Source of the DNA: Cycas panzhihuaensis
Lineage: Eukaryota > Cycadophyta
NCBI GenBank assembly: GCA_023213395.1
Contig: CM041465.1
Location: 190,843,741-190,907,740, forward strand
Direction of reading: 5' to 3'
Length of the DNA stretch: 64,000 nucleotides
Shown here: piece after piece, positions 21,195 to 33,299 of the stretch
Position numbering within the stretch: position 1 is the stretch's first letter
Layout: each line of letters opens with the position of its first letter
The notes under the pieces: model-generated
The model's input: only the letters and a program-made list of their open reading frames with translations
The model's database searches: none
What the model was told of the DNA's origin: nothing
Position numbers and translations under genes: made by a program

Positions 21195-23140
21195 CTTCAA
21201 AACTATTCAAGCTTCACCTTCTTTAGTGGTTTAGTGAAGATATCAACCACTTGATCTACTTTGGGATAGTACTCCAATTGAATTATGCCATCATGAACTA
21301 GTTCTTTAATCATGTGAACTTTTGTACTTATATGTTTAGTACAATTATGAAATATAAGATTTTTAGCAATTTGGATCATATATTGATTATCTACATATAA
21401 GTTAGTAGAAATTTGTATGGGTGGCATTTAATCTATTCAATAATTTTCTAAGCCATATCACCTCCTTACTAGTCTTAGAAGCTATAATATATTCAGCTTT
21501 GATAGTTGAGTCTACAAATATCTTTTTTCATTTGGATCTCTATGATATTAGTATTGTTCCAAGAAATGTTACATACGCAGACATAGATCTTCTTGTATCT
21601 TTATCTCTGGCAAAGTCTGAGTATATGTATGCATAAAGTTTAAATTCTACAATAGGTTCATATAACAAACCATATTTGTTATTTATCTTCAGGTACCTCA
21701 ACACTCATATTGTAGCCTGCCAATGACTTTACTTAGGATTTATTATGAATCTTACAAGAATACCAATAGAGTGTGCAATATCTAGCCTTATGTTGGTAGT
21801 ATAGATGAGACTACCTACAAGTTACCTGTAGAGTATTGTATTTGCCTCCCTACTATGACTATTAGCTGAGAGTTTAACATTAGGTTCCATAGGTGTAGCC
21901 ACTAGTTGAACACCTTCCAACTGAAACTTTGTTAGAAGATCATTGATATATTTTTCTTAGGAGAGATATATTTTACCATTCTTTTGAGTTACTTCAATTC
22001 CCAAGTAATATTTTATTAACTCGAGTTCATATAATTCAAAAGTTTTAGCAAGGTCCTTTTTTAACTGGATAATTACCTATTCACTATTCTTCATTATTAG
22101 CATATCATCTATAAAGATTAAGAGGTAAGTGGTTTTATCATTTTGGCACTTGATGAATAGTATTGCATCAATATCTTGATAGTTATAAATCTCATATCTA
22201 AGTTCTCTCATTCTTTTAGACAACTTGGTAAACCAAGCACGAGGGGCTTGTTTTAGGTTGTACAAGGACTTTTTGAGCTTGCAAACCTTATGCTCCTAAT
22301 TGACAATCTTATATCCTTCTGGTTGAGCCATATAAATTTCTTCTTTAAGGTCCCTATTCAGAAATACAGTCTTAACATCAAGTTGGTAGATTTTCCAACC
22401 CTGTTGAGTAGCTAAGGCTATAAGAGTTCTAATTATAGGCCACTTGGTTATAGGAGTAAAGATTTTAGTGTATTTGATACCTTCTCTTTATGTGAATCCT
22501 TTTGCTACCAACCTTGCATTGTGTTTTTCTAGGGTGCCATATGATTTGTTCTTATTTTTTACTACCCATTTGTTTTGAATTATCTTTCTTCCAAGTGGTA
22601 GATTAACAAGCTCCTATGTACCATTCTTGATAAGAGATTGGTACTCTTCATTCATGGCATTTATCTAAGCTACATGCTTTACAGCTTCTTGGTATATTAG
22701 AGGCTCTTCATTAAAAGCAAGGTATAGTCATGTTGGTTCAAGCTCAATGGAAAGTGATTCATGTATCCTTGCTCTATGGATACTTCTAGTATCCGTTTTA
22801 CCTACCTCATCTGGTCATATGTCCTTATGTAACTAGTAGGCTTCACAAAAATTTCGAGTTAGGAATGAGGTTTTCATTTCCACAGCCTCTTAGTCTTCAT
22901 TTTAATCCTGAAAAGGATCATGTTAAATGTTTAGCAGAGAGAAAGTCGACAATGCTGGAGAAGATGTGTTAGCTACTAATGTTAGAGAAGGTGGTCCTTC
23001 TACTATAGCTTTAACTTTGTCAATTTGGCTATTCTCAAATGATGTTATTAGATGTATACACATTGGTTAGGAGTCACAACTTATATCCTACAGGGTACTA
23101 TTATTGAATTCTAAGATTTTAAGCAATTATTGAACATCTC
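21195..23140 (-). pseudogene. Copia RT-RNase H remnant of E1
   Basis: Minus strand: the integrase-RT linker lies near 22650-23140 and the RT N-terminal part near 22300-22650 (NGTWELVNLPLGRK-like, then DVKTVFLNRDLKEEIY). YNLKQAPRAWFTKLSKRM follows at about 22205-22262, and the catalytic box as IFIDDMLI near 22090-22115. RNase H runs to 21203, with DNQYMIQIAKN, RTKHI-like CTKHISTKVH and DIFTKPLKK. This order is diagnostic of Ty1/copia. The longest open pieces are 62 and 74 aa; TAG and TAA stops break the rest. RT copies element RNA into DNA and RNase H removes the RNA strand. Confidence 0.85.
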
Positions 23141-23141
23141 C

Positions 23142-23437
23142 TAAAAGGGGTTAATGTCACAAGGTTATTACATTAGTTGACTATTTCTAAAAAGGGTCTT
23201 AAGTGAACTTTAAATTAGATCACTTAAGTGAAATACACTTTCATGTACATTTTGTATAATTTCATTTCACCTAACTCTAATTCTCCCTATCTTAATATAA
23301 AAGTAAAATTACAATGGAGGAGACTCATTCTTACCTCCCTATTTTGTGAGAGCTACTTTCTTTCTCTCGTCTTTCTTGATCCTATGTTTGCCTTTGTGTT
23401 TATTACATGGAGATGAATGATAGATCCACTCTTTTCA
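23142..23437 (+). repeat. 5' LTR of copia E2
   Basis: 296 bp, from TAAAAGGGGTTAATGTCAC (TG changed to TA) to CACTCTTTTCA. It is an inverted copy of 20431-20728. Confidence 0.85.
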
Positions 23438-23439
23438 TG

Positions 23440-23451
23440 TGGTATTAGAGC
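23440..23451 (+). other. PBS of copia E2 (initiator Met tRNA)
   Basis: TGGTATTAGAGC lies 2 bp after the LTR. It differs from TGGTATCAGAGC by one C-to-T change at a CAG. Confidence 0.85.
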
Positions 23452-25470
23452 TTAATTCCTTTATATTCCTCACTTTCACTTGCAATGGAGCCATCACTTC
23501 CTTCTCCCCCACAATCCATGTGGTAAAGAAGATTGTGAAAGTAGATTTAGAAATATTTTTAAGTTATTATTATAGCATATTTTATATTATTTAATTTCCT
23601 TTTCTCTTTTGTAGGTTTGGAAGCACAATACAAGGAGTTGTAAGGCCTAAGGATTCCAATCTTTTGGTGGCTATTTATGATATCCTATTCTTCTTTTCTT
23701 TCCCCTCTTTATATCCATTTAACAAGCGGAAATGCTGCTAAAAGTTTTCTAGATTTTAGAAGAATAATTCTGAGGAGAGGTTCTACCCATTTTTTTAAAG
23801 AATTTAGAGCCATTTAAAATATTTATTATTGTATCCTCTCACCTTACCTATATTGGGATTCTGGTGATCCAAAAATAATGGAAATTTCATATGGTATTAT
23901 GTGTTAATGAGATATTAACAAGCTAAAATTTTTGTATAAATAAAATTTGTTTATTGAACTTCATAGTTATGAAAAATATTCTATAGAGCTCTAATGGACC
24001 TAATTCTAGTTTTCAAAGATGAGGCACTAAGTCTAATTTTTATCATAAAAACTAGCACCTAATTGTGATGTTATATGAGAAAGTTATTATTGTTTTAGTG
24101 AATAGTAGTTATTTTTAGTAAGAATTCTAGAAAAATATATTCTCCTAACTTTGTAGGACTACCAAAAACTTTTTAGAACTCATTTGGACCTAATTCCACT
24201 TTCTAAAAATGAAGCTCTAAATCTAGTTTATAGCATAAAAATTGACACTTCATTTTGTTATCGTGGGAGAAAGTTATTTCTAATTTACTGAAGACTACTT
24301 TTTTTTTATATATTTAAAAAAAAAAATGAAGAAATTTTCTTCCTTCTTTTTATAAGGCTTAAAAGCCCATTATAAAAGTGAGTAAAAAACACCTAGATCA
24401 GAGCAATATCCAATGTCCTCACTCACTTATTAGTATTATATTTTAGCACTCCAAAATCACTTCAAGCGAGCACTTTAAAGACACTCCAAATAAGTACTCC
24501 AAGCAAGTATTCTATTTTCAGTTAAATATACGTTTGAAGCAATTCGATAATCTTTTCACTCTTCATAAAAGGAACGCATCATGTATACTATTTTCTACCA
24601 CATCTTATGCTTATTCACATAGTCGCCAAGGTTGAGATACCTTATTTGGAAGAATGCCATGCCATAAAGGAGATGTTGGTTTCAAGTTGGGACTGGACTG
24701 AACCAGAATATTGGTGGGGTTTGGTTAGCCATACCATCATGCCTCAATCAGGGATCATCCTAATAACTAAATAGGAAAACTAAAACTTTAATATAATATT
24801 AAAATATATATAATCCAATGTCTTTCATAGCCATGGATATGCGCGTACCACACTTTAGAGGAGGTATATAGCTACCCATTAGGGAAATGAGTGAGGATTA
24901 GGAGTACTTGGGCTCCATTGTGACTTGGATTTCATCACCAAGCACAACTGTGGGTATCGCAGATGAAGACCAACTTAATTCTACTAGAATCCTAGGCATC
25001 CCTTCAATAACCTCAACTATATTTTAGACACAAGTTAGAGGTTATTAGGTTGATTACACATCCTACATTTAAGTTTCAAGTTATATACAACTAATAATAT
25101 CAACTTCTACATTGGCCTACAATCTTGTATATTGATCACTTACTTATTTATAAATAGTGATCCATAGTGTAATCACAATTATATTGCTTCTCATATTCCT
25201 GTTGTATAAAGTTAATATTTTCCATAAGTGTTAGTGGTCAATTTTTATCATAGTGCTTCTCATATTCCTACTACGTCAGGTTAATATTTGTCACAAGTAT
25301 TGGTGACTTTTCTCTAAGTTGATCCCTTCATCTTTGAGCAACCATTCTCACTTTTTCTTCCTACTGTTACATTATTTCATTGCATATCCTATTTATAAAT
25401 AGTGATTAGTCATTTATTACCATCACTTTTATAGTCCCTTATTCATTTCTTCTCTTCTCAAAAGATACTA
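23452..25470 (+). other. Long leader of copia E2 with tandem duplications
   Basis: There is no ORF of note. A diverged duplication of about 190 bp covers 23990-24370 (GGACCTAATTCTAGTTTTC against GGACCTAATTCCACTTTC). A shorter duplication of roughly 65-70 bp covers 25180-25310 (GCTTCTCATATTCCT). The stretch at 24600-25020 may be a further insertion that I cannot identify. Confidence 0.55.
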
Positions 25471-26440
25471 TGTCTTCATAGTTTAAGAAAAATGTGAATT
25501 ACATTCTAAAAAGAAAAGAAAATTGAAATATGTGGTTCACTGGTGTTAGAAATACTGCAAAGTATGAAGGTCTTTGGAGAGATCACTTGCAACCTACACC
25601 ATTTATTGTAGCTACTGCTACCTTAACTACTTCTTGAGGAGGTTCTCCAACTACTCCCACTAAAGTTGCAGCTAAACACTAATGGGAACTTGATGATAAT
25701 AAAATCCATGCAGGGATACTTCTTGTCATTAATTATTTCCTACATAATCTCATTGATGAAGTTATACACGATATAATATTGAAAGTTCTTGAAGTTCTTA
25801 AGAAGAAATTTGATACTAAATCATACTTAGAATTTGTTCACTTAGTGTTGAAGATGAACAAATTGAAAATATAGAAAGGACACGTAAGTGAGACAATCAA
25901 TCTCCTCCATCCAATCAAGCAAGCCATTGATAAAGATTTTAAAACTCAATGCATTACATGGGCTTTCTTGATTCAGTCATGTCTCCATATCCTAGATTAT
26001 AAAAATCTACTAGGAAGTCTTCAATCTAGTGGCACTTTGAAAACCCTAAACTTTAAGGCTCTTGCTGATAAGTTCATTAAATTTGATAAGATCATTGATA
26101 CCAACTTTTCCACTATATCAGATCTAGTTGATGATGCTTTTGAAATGGAAGAAGATCTTTATTATACCAAAAATCAAGGTCAATACTCTTGTAAAGGTGG
26201 TAATTCTTACGGAAGAGGTAGAAGTAGACAATAAGGACAATGTCCTCTTGCTCAACAGGCTCCTCAACTCTAATAAAAATAGTCTCAAGGCCAAGGCCAA
26301 AATAATTAACCTAGACTTAAATCCAATAATCAAAGATAATCTAACCAGCCTAATACTTCTTATGGGACTAGAGGTCAAATAATTGTGTGCCAAAGGTGTA
26401 ATAAAAAAGGACATTATACTAAAAATTATGTAACTAACAC
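25471..26440 (+). pseudogene. Copia gag of E2
   Basis: It begins near ATGTCTTCATAG at 25469. Blocks fit copia gag of the UBN2 type: FDTKSYLEFVHLVLKMNKL near 25808-25865, INLLHPIKQAIDK near 25905 and TLKTLNFKALADKFIKFDK near 26036-26092. A basic GNSYGRGRSRQ tail follows, then a knuckle CQRCNKKGHYTKNYV at 26388-26432 in which the last Cys is Tyr. A frameshift separates the knuckle from the 88-aa ORF at 25968-26234. Gag coats the RNA in virus-like particles in the cytoplasm. Confidence 0.8.
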
Positions 26441-26639
26441 CAATAAACTACCAAGCTATCAACAACACCATGGTGCACATAATGTCGATAATACTTCTTT
26501 TAAAGATGTTTTGGTGGAACACAATTTGCTCATGCACACCTTCAAAGAATTCGAACCACGTCATCAAATGTTGTTAATAGATCCACTAAGTATATTAAGG
26601 CTCATTATGGCTATACTTATTTACTTTTGCCTTCACCAC

Positions 26640-26900
26640 TTGGAGTTGCAAATAGTTCCATCTCAAATACTTCATCTTGGATCATGGATACTAGAGCAAC
26701 ACAATATATGACTTGTCATCGCTAGTTCTTTCAAGATTTTAACTCTGAAGTTTATGGTGTTGTATACATAGATAACAAATCATCTCAACTAGTCGAAGGA
26801 CTTGGAACTATTTGCCTGAAACTCCCAAGCCTTCCAGATTTTACCCTTGTTAATGTTTTCATATTCTTGCTCTAAAGTAAAACCTACTCTTCCTGTCTAC
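26640..26900 (+). pseudogene. Copia protease of E2
   Basis: SSWIMDTRATQYMTCH lies near 26670-26720. It is the copia aspartic protease signature (W..DSGAT.HM) with Gly changed to Arg. It is followed by IDNKSSQLVEGLGTICL near 26770-26818. The frame is broken on both sides. It would cleave gag-pol. Confidence 0.75.
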
Positions 26901-26922
26901 CCTTGTCTCTCATGGTTTTGAT

Positions 26923-28126
26923 TTGAGTGTACCTACAAATAATCAAACTCTCTGTGTCATTCACCCTCCTTCAAATACTGTGGTTATGACCAAAATTATT
27001 GATTATAAGCTTTTTCACCTAACTGGCTCACCATCCTCTGAAGTTAACTATGTTGATAATGACTCTACTTTTACCATAACCCTGACTCCTCAAACGTTGT
27101 CCCAAGTAACCCTATGGCATGCTCATATGGGTCATATCAAAATTAATCGTTTAAGAGAACTACATATCACTCTTCTTGGTATGCCTAAGCTCTCCTCTAA
27201 GCCCTTCAAATGTGAAGCATGTATCATTGCTAAATCTCAAAGACAACCCTTTCCTCATAGTCAGTAGAAATCTAGCCAACTTTTACAGCTTATACACTCA
27301 GATATATATGGTATTATACCCATCCCTTCTCTCAAACAAAAGTGGTACTATATTACTTTCATTAATAATTTTACTAAGAAAGCATGGGTTGCTTTTCTTA
27401 CAAAGAAAGATGAAGCTTTTTCTATGTTTCAAGCTTTCAAGGCCCACATGGAAAATGAATCTAAATTTAAGATAAAAATACTCAAGACTGAAAATGATGG
27501 TGAGTGCATATCAAACCACTGTTGTAGGTACACCCCAGTAACATGGAGTTATCGAGTGCATGAAGAGGACCATCATGAATATGGATTATACTATGCTAGT
27601 ATATAAGAATATCCCTATTTATCTTTGGGTTCAGGCTATTTAGACTAATGTGTATTACATCAATACTATTAGTCCCTCCAAGGTCAGCCCCTCTCTATAT
27701 GAAATGTGGTATGGATAAACCCCCTCTATCTCCCACTTCAAAATTTTTGGCTTTACTTGTTATGATTACATTCTGGAGAAACATAGAAACAAGCTCTAAG
27801 ATAGAGCCCTTAAATATATCTTTATCAAATACCCTATGGACAAAAAGGGGTATAATATTTTCATACCTTCACAGTGTAAAATCACTATCACTAGAGATGT
27901 TATTTTTGTAAAGACTGAAGATCAATTACTCAAGCTTAACTCTAAGATGCCTTCATACCAATTTAATAATGCTATTGAATTTGATGTCCAGATTCCAAAA
28001 TTTAGTAGGGAAGATGCTCAACAATTTCTTAAAATCTTGGAATCTAACAATAGAGCCCCGAAGGATATAAGTTATGACTCCCAGCCAATGTGTACATATC
28101 CAGCATCATTATTTACAAATAATTAA
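26923..28126 (+). pseudogene. Copia integrase of E2
   Basis: The zinc domain is clear: LWHAHMGHIKINRLREL (two His) at about 27112 and FKCEACIIAKSQRQPFP (two Cys) at about 27205. The core gives HSDIYGIIPIPSLKQKWYY near 27298 with the first Asp, then KTENDGECIS near 27484, where the usual TDNGGEF is altered. The C-terminal part gives NIPIYLWVQAI near 27610, KIFGFTCYDYILEKHRNKL near 27740 and KKGYNIFIPSQCKITITRDV at 27842-27900. At least four frame changes are needed. Integrase inserts the cDNA into the genome. Confidence 0.85.
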
Positions 28127-28379
28127 GTTGACAAAGGTAAAGCCATAGCAGAAGGATTATCTTTTCCAACATATATGACTAGCTCATCTTCTCCAACATC
28201 GTTAACTTCCTCTGTGCTAAGCATTTGACATGATCCTTTTTAAGATCAAAATAAAGACCAAAAGGTTGTAAAAATAAAAACCTCATTCCTAACTTGAGAT
28301 TTTCATGAAGCTTACCAGCTACACAAGGATATGCAAGGATAACTAGAAGTGCCCATAGAGCAAGGATGCATAAATCACT

Positions 28380-29650
28380 TTCTGTTGAGCTTAAACCAAA
28401 ATAACTACACCTTGCTCTTAATGAAGAGCCCCTAACGTACTAAGAAGTTGTAAAGCACGTAGCTTGGAGAAATTCCATGAATGAAGAGTATTAATCTCTT
28501 ATCAAGAATGGTACATGGGAGCTTCTTGATCTACCGCTTGGAAGAAAGGTAGTTCAAAATAAATCAATATTCAAAAACAAGTATAGATCATATGGCACCC
28601 TAGAAAAACACAAGATGAGGTTGGTAAAAAAAGGATTCATGCAAAGGGAAGGCATCAACTACACTAAATTTTTTTCTCCTATGACTAAGTGGCTTATAAT
28701 CAGAACTTGTATAGCCTTAGCTACTTAATAGGGTTAGAAAATCCACCAACTCAATGTTAAGACCACATTTCTCAATGGGGACCTTAAAGAATAAATTCAC
28801 ATGGCCTAGCCAGAAGGATATGAGATTATTGGTCAGGAGCATAAGGTTTGCAGGCTCAAAAAATTGTTATATGTCCTAAAACAAGCCCCTCGTGCTTAGT
28901 TTACCAAGTCGTCTAAAAGAATGAGGTAAAACTTGGATATAAGGTTTATGACTATCAAGATATTGATGTAATATTATTCATCAAGCACCAAAATGATAAA
29001 GTCACTTACCTCTTAACTTTGTGGATGATATGCTAATAATGAGGAATAATGAATAGGTAATTAGCCAGCTAAAGAAGGACCTTGCTAAAACTTTTAAATT
29101 ATCTAACCTCAAGTTGATGAAATATTACTTGGGAATTGAAATAACTAAAAAGAATGGAAAAATCTTTCTCTCCCAAGAAAAATATATCAATGATTTCCTG
29201 ATAAAGTTTTAGTTGGAAGGTACTCAACTAGTGGATACACCTATGGATCCTAATATTAAACTCTTAGTTGATGGTGATACTAGGGAGGTAGATGCAACAC
29301 TTTATAAGCAACTTACAGGTAGTCTCATCTATACTACCAACATAAGGCTAGATATTATACACCCTATTGGTATTCTTATAAGATTCATGATAAATCCTAA
29401 GCAGAATCAATGGCAAGCTACAATACGAGTATTGAGGTACTTAAAGACAACTAGCAAATACAATTTGTTATATGAACCTAATGTTGAATTTAAACTTTAT
29501 ACATACACAAACTAAGACTTTGCCAAAGATAAAGACACAAGAAGATCTACGTATAAGTATGTAACATTTTTTGGAATAGCACCAATATCATAGAGATCCA
29601 AATGATAGAGGATAGTTATAAACTCAACTACCAAAGTTGAATTTATATTT
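28380..29650 (+). pseudogene. Copia RT and partial RNase H of E2
   Basis: RT blocks in order: NGTWELLDLPLGRKVVQN near 28508, FMQREGINYTKFFSPMTK near 28636, DVKTTFLNGDLKE near 28758 and LKQAPRA-stop-FTK near 28878, where TGG (Trp) has become TAG. The catalytic LCG/VDDMLI box is near 29018, and GSLIYTTNIRLDIIHPIGIL at 29307-29370 leads into RNase H. RNase H breaks off at about 29645 in KVEFI, where E1 continues with KAEYII. There is one open stretch of 100 aa (29213-29515). Confidence 0.85.
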
Positions 29651-31926
29651 TTATTTCTATTTCTCAATGGCATAAACTATGGCACTAGAAGTTTCTTTTA
29701 TGATCAACTTAACCTCATTCTTCTTTCAAAGTTTGTTATTTTATTATTTTTAAGATTTCACCTAAAATTTTATTGTTTGTCATCTTTCTAGGCCTGTACT
29801 TAATGAATTTCACCTAATTATGGGCTTATTTACTCTTTGATAAAGTCATTTTCATGACTAAATCTTCATTAAATATCAATTTTTATCATTTGTTGATCAA
29901 TTTTTTACTTCACTATTATTGCATTTTTTGCACTACCAAAAACATGATTGATCATATTTTTAAAACAAAGTTGCATTTTTTGTAGGTGAAAAATATGATC
30001 GGTCACATTTTTCACTATCATGAAATAAATACTTAAGCAGTGCACTAAAATTTTACATAGCACCATCCAAATTTGGTGGGATTTGATTCTTTTGATGCCT
30101 AAAAGTGATAGAGAGTCTTTTATTGATTGAAGTGGATGAGTTAGAGGGGATTTTGACTCTAGTTTTATGAGAATTTTTGAAGTTTTTAAAGATTTCTTGA
30201 GGACTACTACTGTGAGGTTAAAAAGACTTGATTTCTTGAAGATTACTGGGTGAAATTTTAAAGATGTTTTATTGCTATGTTGTTGCTATTTGATTATTGA
30301 TGGTCTAAGCTTCCATTTTCTTAGATCTTCATCAAGGTTTTGCTTTAAACATCTTCTGATTTGGTAAGATCTTTTTTGTTGCATCTATAGCTTGCTTCAT
30401 GGTGTTTTAAGGTGATTTTGGCTCAAAAACTTTTCTTTTCATTGGTTGATTACTATAGGACTTTTGTCTTGGTTTTGGATACTGAAATATATATTGAAAA
30501 GTCAACCCTTTGTGGGGTTCCTTAAGGGTAGACTAAGGTGGAGTATGGTCATCTCTCCACTATACATCTAGCTATTCCTTCCCACTCTCTTATAGTAGTT
30601 TGTATTTTAGTTGGATTATCATTCTCTTTTAGCATTGTTTGGCTCTAGTTTGGCCTCTTTTGAGTGTTGTTCTTCTTTCTTTGTTCATTCTTTAAAAGAA
30701 AGTTTGGGGAAAAGTTAGTTAATTCAAAAGAAAGCTGCCATTCTAAGGCATTATTCACAATAGGAAAGAAATTCTTACATGTTTTATGTGATTGCATATA
30801 CTTCTATTTTCAAGTTAGCTCCCTTACCTTGATAGTAAAGAGTTGAGAATGTTATTTGGTTAAAATATTTCTGATTTTTAGTATTGCAATGGGTTTAATG
30901 ATCCTTTTAGAGATCTTACTACTCTGATTATAATAGAACCTTTGGAGACTAGTCCAATGTGAATGATTATTGTTCAAATTTGTGATATAATCATCATCTC
31001 ATAGGACTAAAAATTATATTAAAAAAAATAGCAATAGTTTCTTTTAAGAATCTCTCTTTTTGTGCATTATTTCAAAACTTTTTAAGAGAATTGGTTGCAT
31101 GCATTAAGGTTGAAGTATATTGGCTAGGTTTCAATGTTGATTAATCTCTTTTAAAAAAAAAATTGTATAAAAAATCATATAGTGAATTTTAGATTTTGAA
31201 TAGCATCATCTCTTTTAAAGTGAAACATGCATACTACATATAGAAAAGCTTTCTTTTATTATTACATGTGCATATTTTATTTTGAAAAAAAAAAACAAAA
31301 AAAAGAGAACTTGCATGCATTATTTCTTGTTTATTTGCTTTTTTATTTAAAAAAAAAAACACAAAAAGATTTATCTAAATTTGATCTTGTAGTTCCTTTG
31401 GTTACATTATCTTGCTCTCTTGGCTTCATATCTTTGTAATCATATAAAAATTTAGAAAGGAGAAAAGACAACAAAAGGAAAAGCAAATAAAGTGAACACA
31501 AACCAAGGCATGAAACCAAAACAAATAAAGTGAACACAAACCAAGGCAAGAAACCAAAACAAGACAAACTATCTTTCCATTAGCTTACCCTCTCTCACAT
31601 CTTCATAAAACTCAAAAGGTTGAAATGATTATATGAGAGGAATCCCTAGGAATGACATTGGGAATATTGTATATTTGACTCTAAACTTAGAACTCCATTT
31701 TCAAGTCATGTAGGTTAGTGGATTTTAATATCATATTTTACATCTATGCCTTTTGCCATATCCACTCACACTTAGGTAGATCACACTACTAGGCGAAGAC
31801 TCCTCCTTAGGAGTTGGGCAAAGATGGTCCTTAGGTCTTCTTGAGCTTTGTGTCTTCTAATTTTAATCACAAAATAAATCAAGAGATATTAAGTTTAGGT
31901 CCCCTCTAGGTGCATAACCATCTTTC
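29650..31926 (+). repeat. Decayed Tat-like LTR (H), truncated at its 5' side
   Basis: It contains a U3-like block near 29935-30045 (GCACTACC...AAAGTTGCATTTT, ATATGATCGGTCAC) in the place seen in B. Sequence near 30240-30300 (GATTACTGGGTGAA...TATTGCTATGTTGTTGC) resembles the D LTR at about 50090-50160. It ends at a PBS-like site at 31927. Short ORFs (60-74 aa) have no motif. A 38-bp direct tandem pair lies at 31485-31560. The boundaries are uncertain and the identity rests on weak similarity plus the PBS. Confidence 0.45.
31485..31560. repeat. 38-bp tandem duplication
   Basis: AAATAAAGTGAACACAAACC plus 18 bp is repeated twice, almost identically (one base differs). Confidence 0.9.
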
Positions 31927-31944
31927 TAGTGACTTTGTTAGGGA
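31927..31944 (+). other. Decayed PBS of Tat-like element H
   Basis: TAGTGACTTTGTTAGGGA can be derived from TGGCGACTCTGCTGGGGA, a common plant gypsy PBS form, by C-to-T and G-to-A changes only. B has TGGCGACCGTACTGGGGA at the equivalent place. Confidence 0.5.
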
Positions 31945-31984
31945 TCAAACCCAAGAATCTGCTAAAACCCAATGAAATTTTAGA

Positions 31985-32460
31985 ATCTTGTTGATAGTCA
32001 TTTTAACAACATCTTGTTTAGGTAGATTGGCTCCTACATTGGTTAGATAATTCCTAAGAGAGGTCACCTTATAAATAAATTATGAAATATTTTCCTTTTC
32101 TTTCATGTGTAATGTGAACAATTCTTCCTTTAAGGCTACATTCTTAGCCTGACTTTTCCAACTATAGAGATTTGTAAATACCTTTCAAATGCCTTTATAA
32201 ATATTCAAATATTCTACATATACTAAAAGAGGATGTGAGACAAATAGTTTTAAAATTATTACACCAATATTATTTCTCTCATCCTAATTAGGTTGGTCAG
32301 GAGTATTAGTGGGCCTTTCATTTATCCTTATGGCTAAATTCTAGGCATTTTTAGTCCTTAATAAGATGTTAACCTTCATTTTCCAAATAAAATAATTTAT
32401 TTTAGTCAATTTGCCTTGGTTGCTTAAAGCAAGAATGAAAGAGGCCATTTCAGAGAGTAA
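31985..32460 (-). pseudogene. Copia gag scrap (J)
   Basis: The minus strand reads KLTKINYFIWKMKVNIL near 32350-32410, then ILKLFVSHPLLVYV, NLYSWKSQAKNVALKEELFT, LHMKEKENIS, a stop, FIYKVTSLRNYLTNVGA and VVKMTINKILKF, ending near 31985. This is the UBN2-type copia gag core (KL.G.NY..W....L, then W..L...YS..S......L...L..LKM.EG.S...F). Only two in-frame stops occur in the central 220 bp. No other part of this element is seen: the left side runs into H and the right side into unrecognised sequence. Confidence 0.8.
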
Positions 32461-32580
32461 ATTAAGTGAATTAGGCTAGTCTTTAAGACTATAGATAGGT
32501 GGGCCATATGGATATACAAAACTATAATTGTATAAATGGTAATAAAAGTGGCCCAAAAGAAAGGTCTTAAAGCAAGCAAT

Positions 32581-32613
<33 letters not shown>

Positions 32614-33299
32614 TTTCTTAAAAATCTACTTTTGTTTTCTTAGAAAATGAGCGAAAAACTTAGAGTTATAGCTAGTTTCTTTTTTTTTTAAACACTTGTA
32701 TTTTCCCAAATACTTAACCAAAGATCTCAACAGTAGAACTAAATGAAATGCATTAAATAGGAGAATAGATTTTATCTTATATTACTTGGAAAACTAAGTG
32801 ATTTGAGAAAGAAGTATAGAAGAGCTTCTAAACCCACATAGACTAAAAAAAGGATAATAACTACCTAATAGAGGGCCTAATAAGTTTGACCCAATTGTAA
32901 CAAGTGACAATCATATTGAGATGCATCTTATAGTGAAGTTTCATGAAATTCTAAGCACTTTTAGATTTCTAGTCCATACCATGTTTGTACAAGTCTATAC
33001 TAATCTATGTAGATGACTACTTTTTGTACTTTATTTGGTTTTCACTCTAGATTTGATAATCAAATGACACTTATGAATAAATTTCAAGAGATTTATATCC
33101 ACATAGTTATCTTTGGCTTCCCTTAATAAAAAACATACTATTAAAACTTTATTAGACAAACAATTTACCCTACTCCAATACCTTAAAAGAAAACAACCTT
33201 AAGAGAAGAAAAGATCTTGATTATATGAGAGAGTATGTCTCTATAAATATATAAAGTGTTTTATAATTGCTTACTACATGTAAGTCACTTATCACTATT
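32461..33299. other. Unrecognised AT-rich stretch
   Basis: It contains an (AT)n run at about 32582-32611 and poly-T/poly-A runs. The right part may be the decayed start of copia F (integrase core or earlier), but I cannot read a motif before about 33300. Confidence 0.4.
32582..32611. repeat. (AT)n microsatellite
   Basis: About 15 AT units. Confidence 0.9.

Larger units (their letters stand above)
20431..23141 (-). mobile_element. Truncated copia element E1 (3' half)
   Basis: It holds a 3' LTR at 20431-20728, a purine tract, RNase H, RT and the integrase-RT linker, all on the minus strand. It ends at 23141 where the 5' LTR of E2 starts. The internal DNA matches E2 28020-29650 in inverted orientation (for example RT linker text near 23040-23128 against 28020-28100), so E1 and E2 are the same family. 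Its gag, protease, integrase and 5' LTR are missing. It is inserted into RNase H of element A at 20430. Confidence 0.85.
23142..29650 (+). mobile_element. Copia element E2, lacking its 3' end
   Basis: It has a 5' LTR (23142-23437), PBS (23440-23451), a 2-kb leader, gag, protease, integrase, RT and most of RNase H on the + strand. Homology to E1 stops near 29645, inside RNase H, and no 3' LTR follows. It lies head to head with E1 (LTR ends facing), giving a long inverted repeat. Confidence 0.85.
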
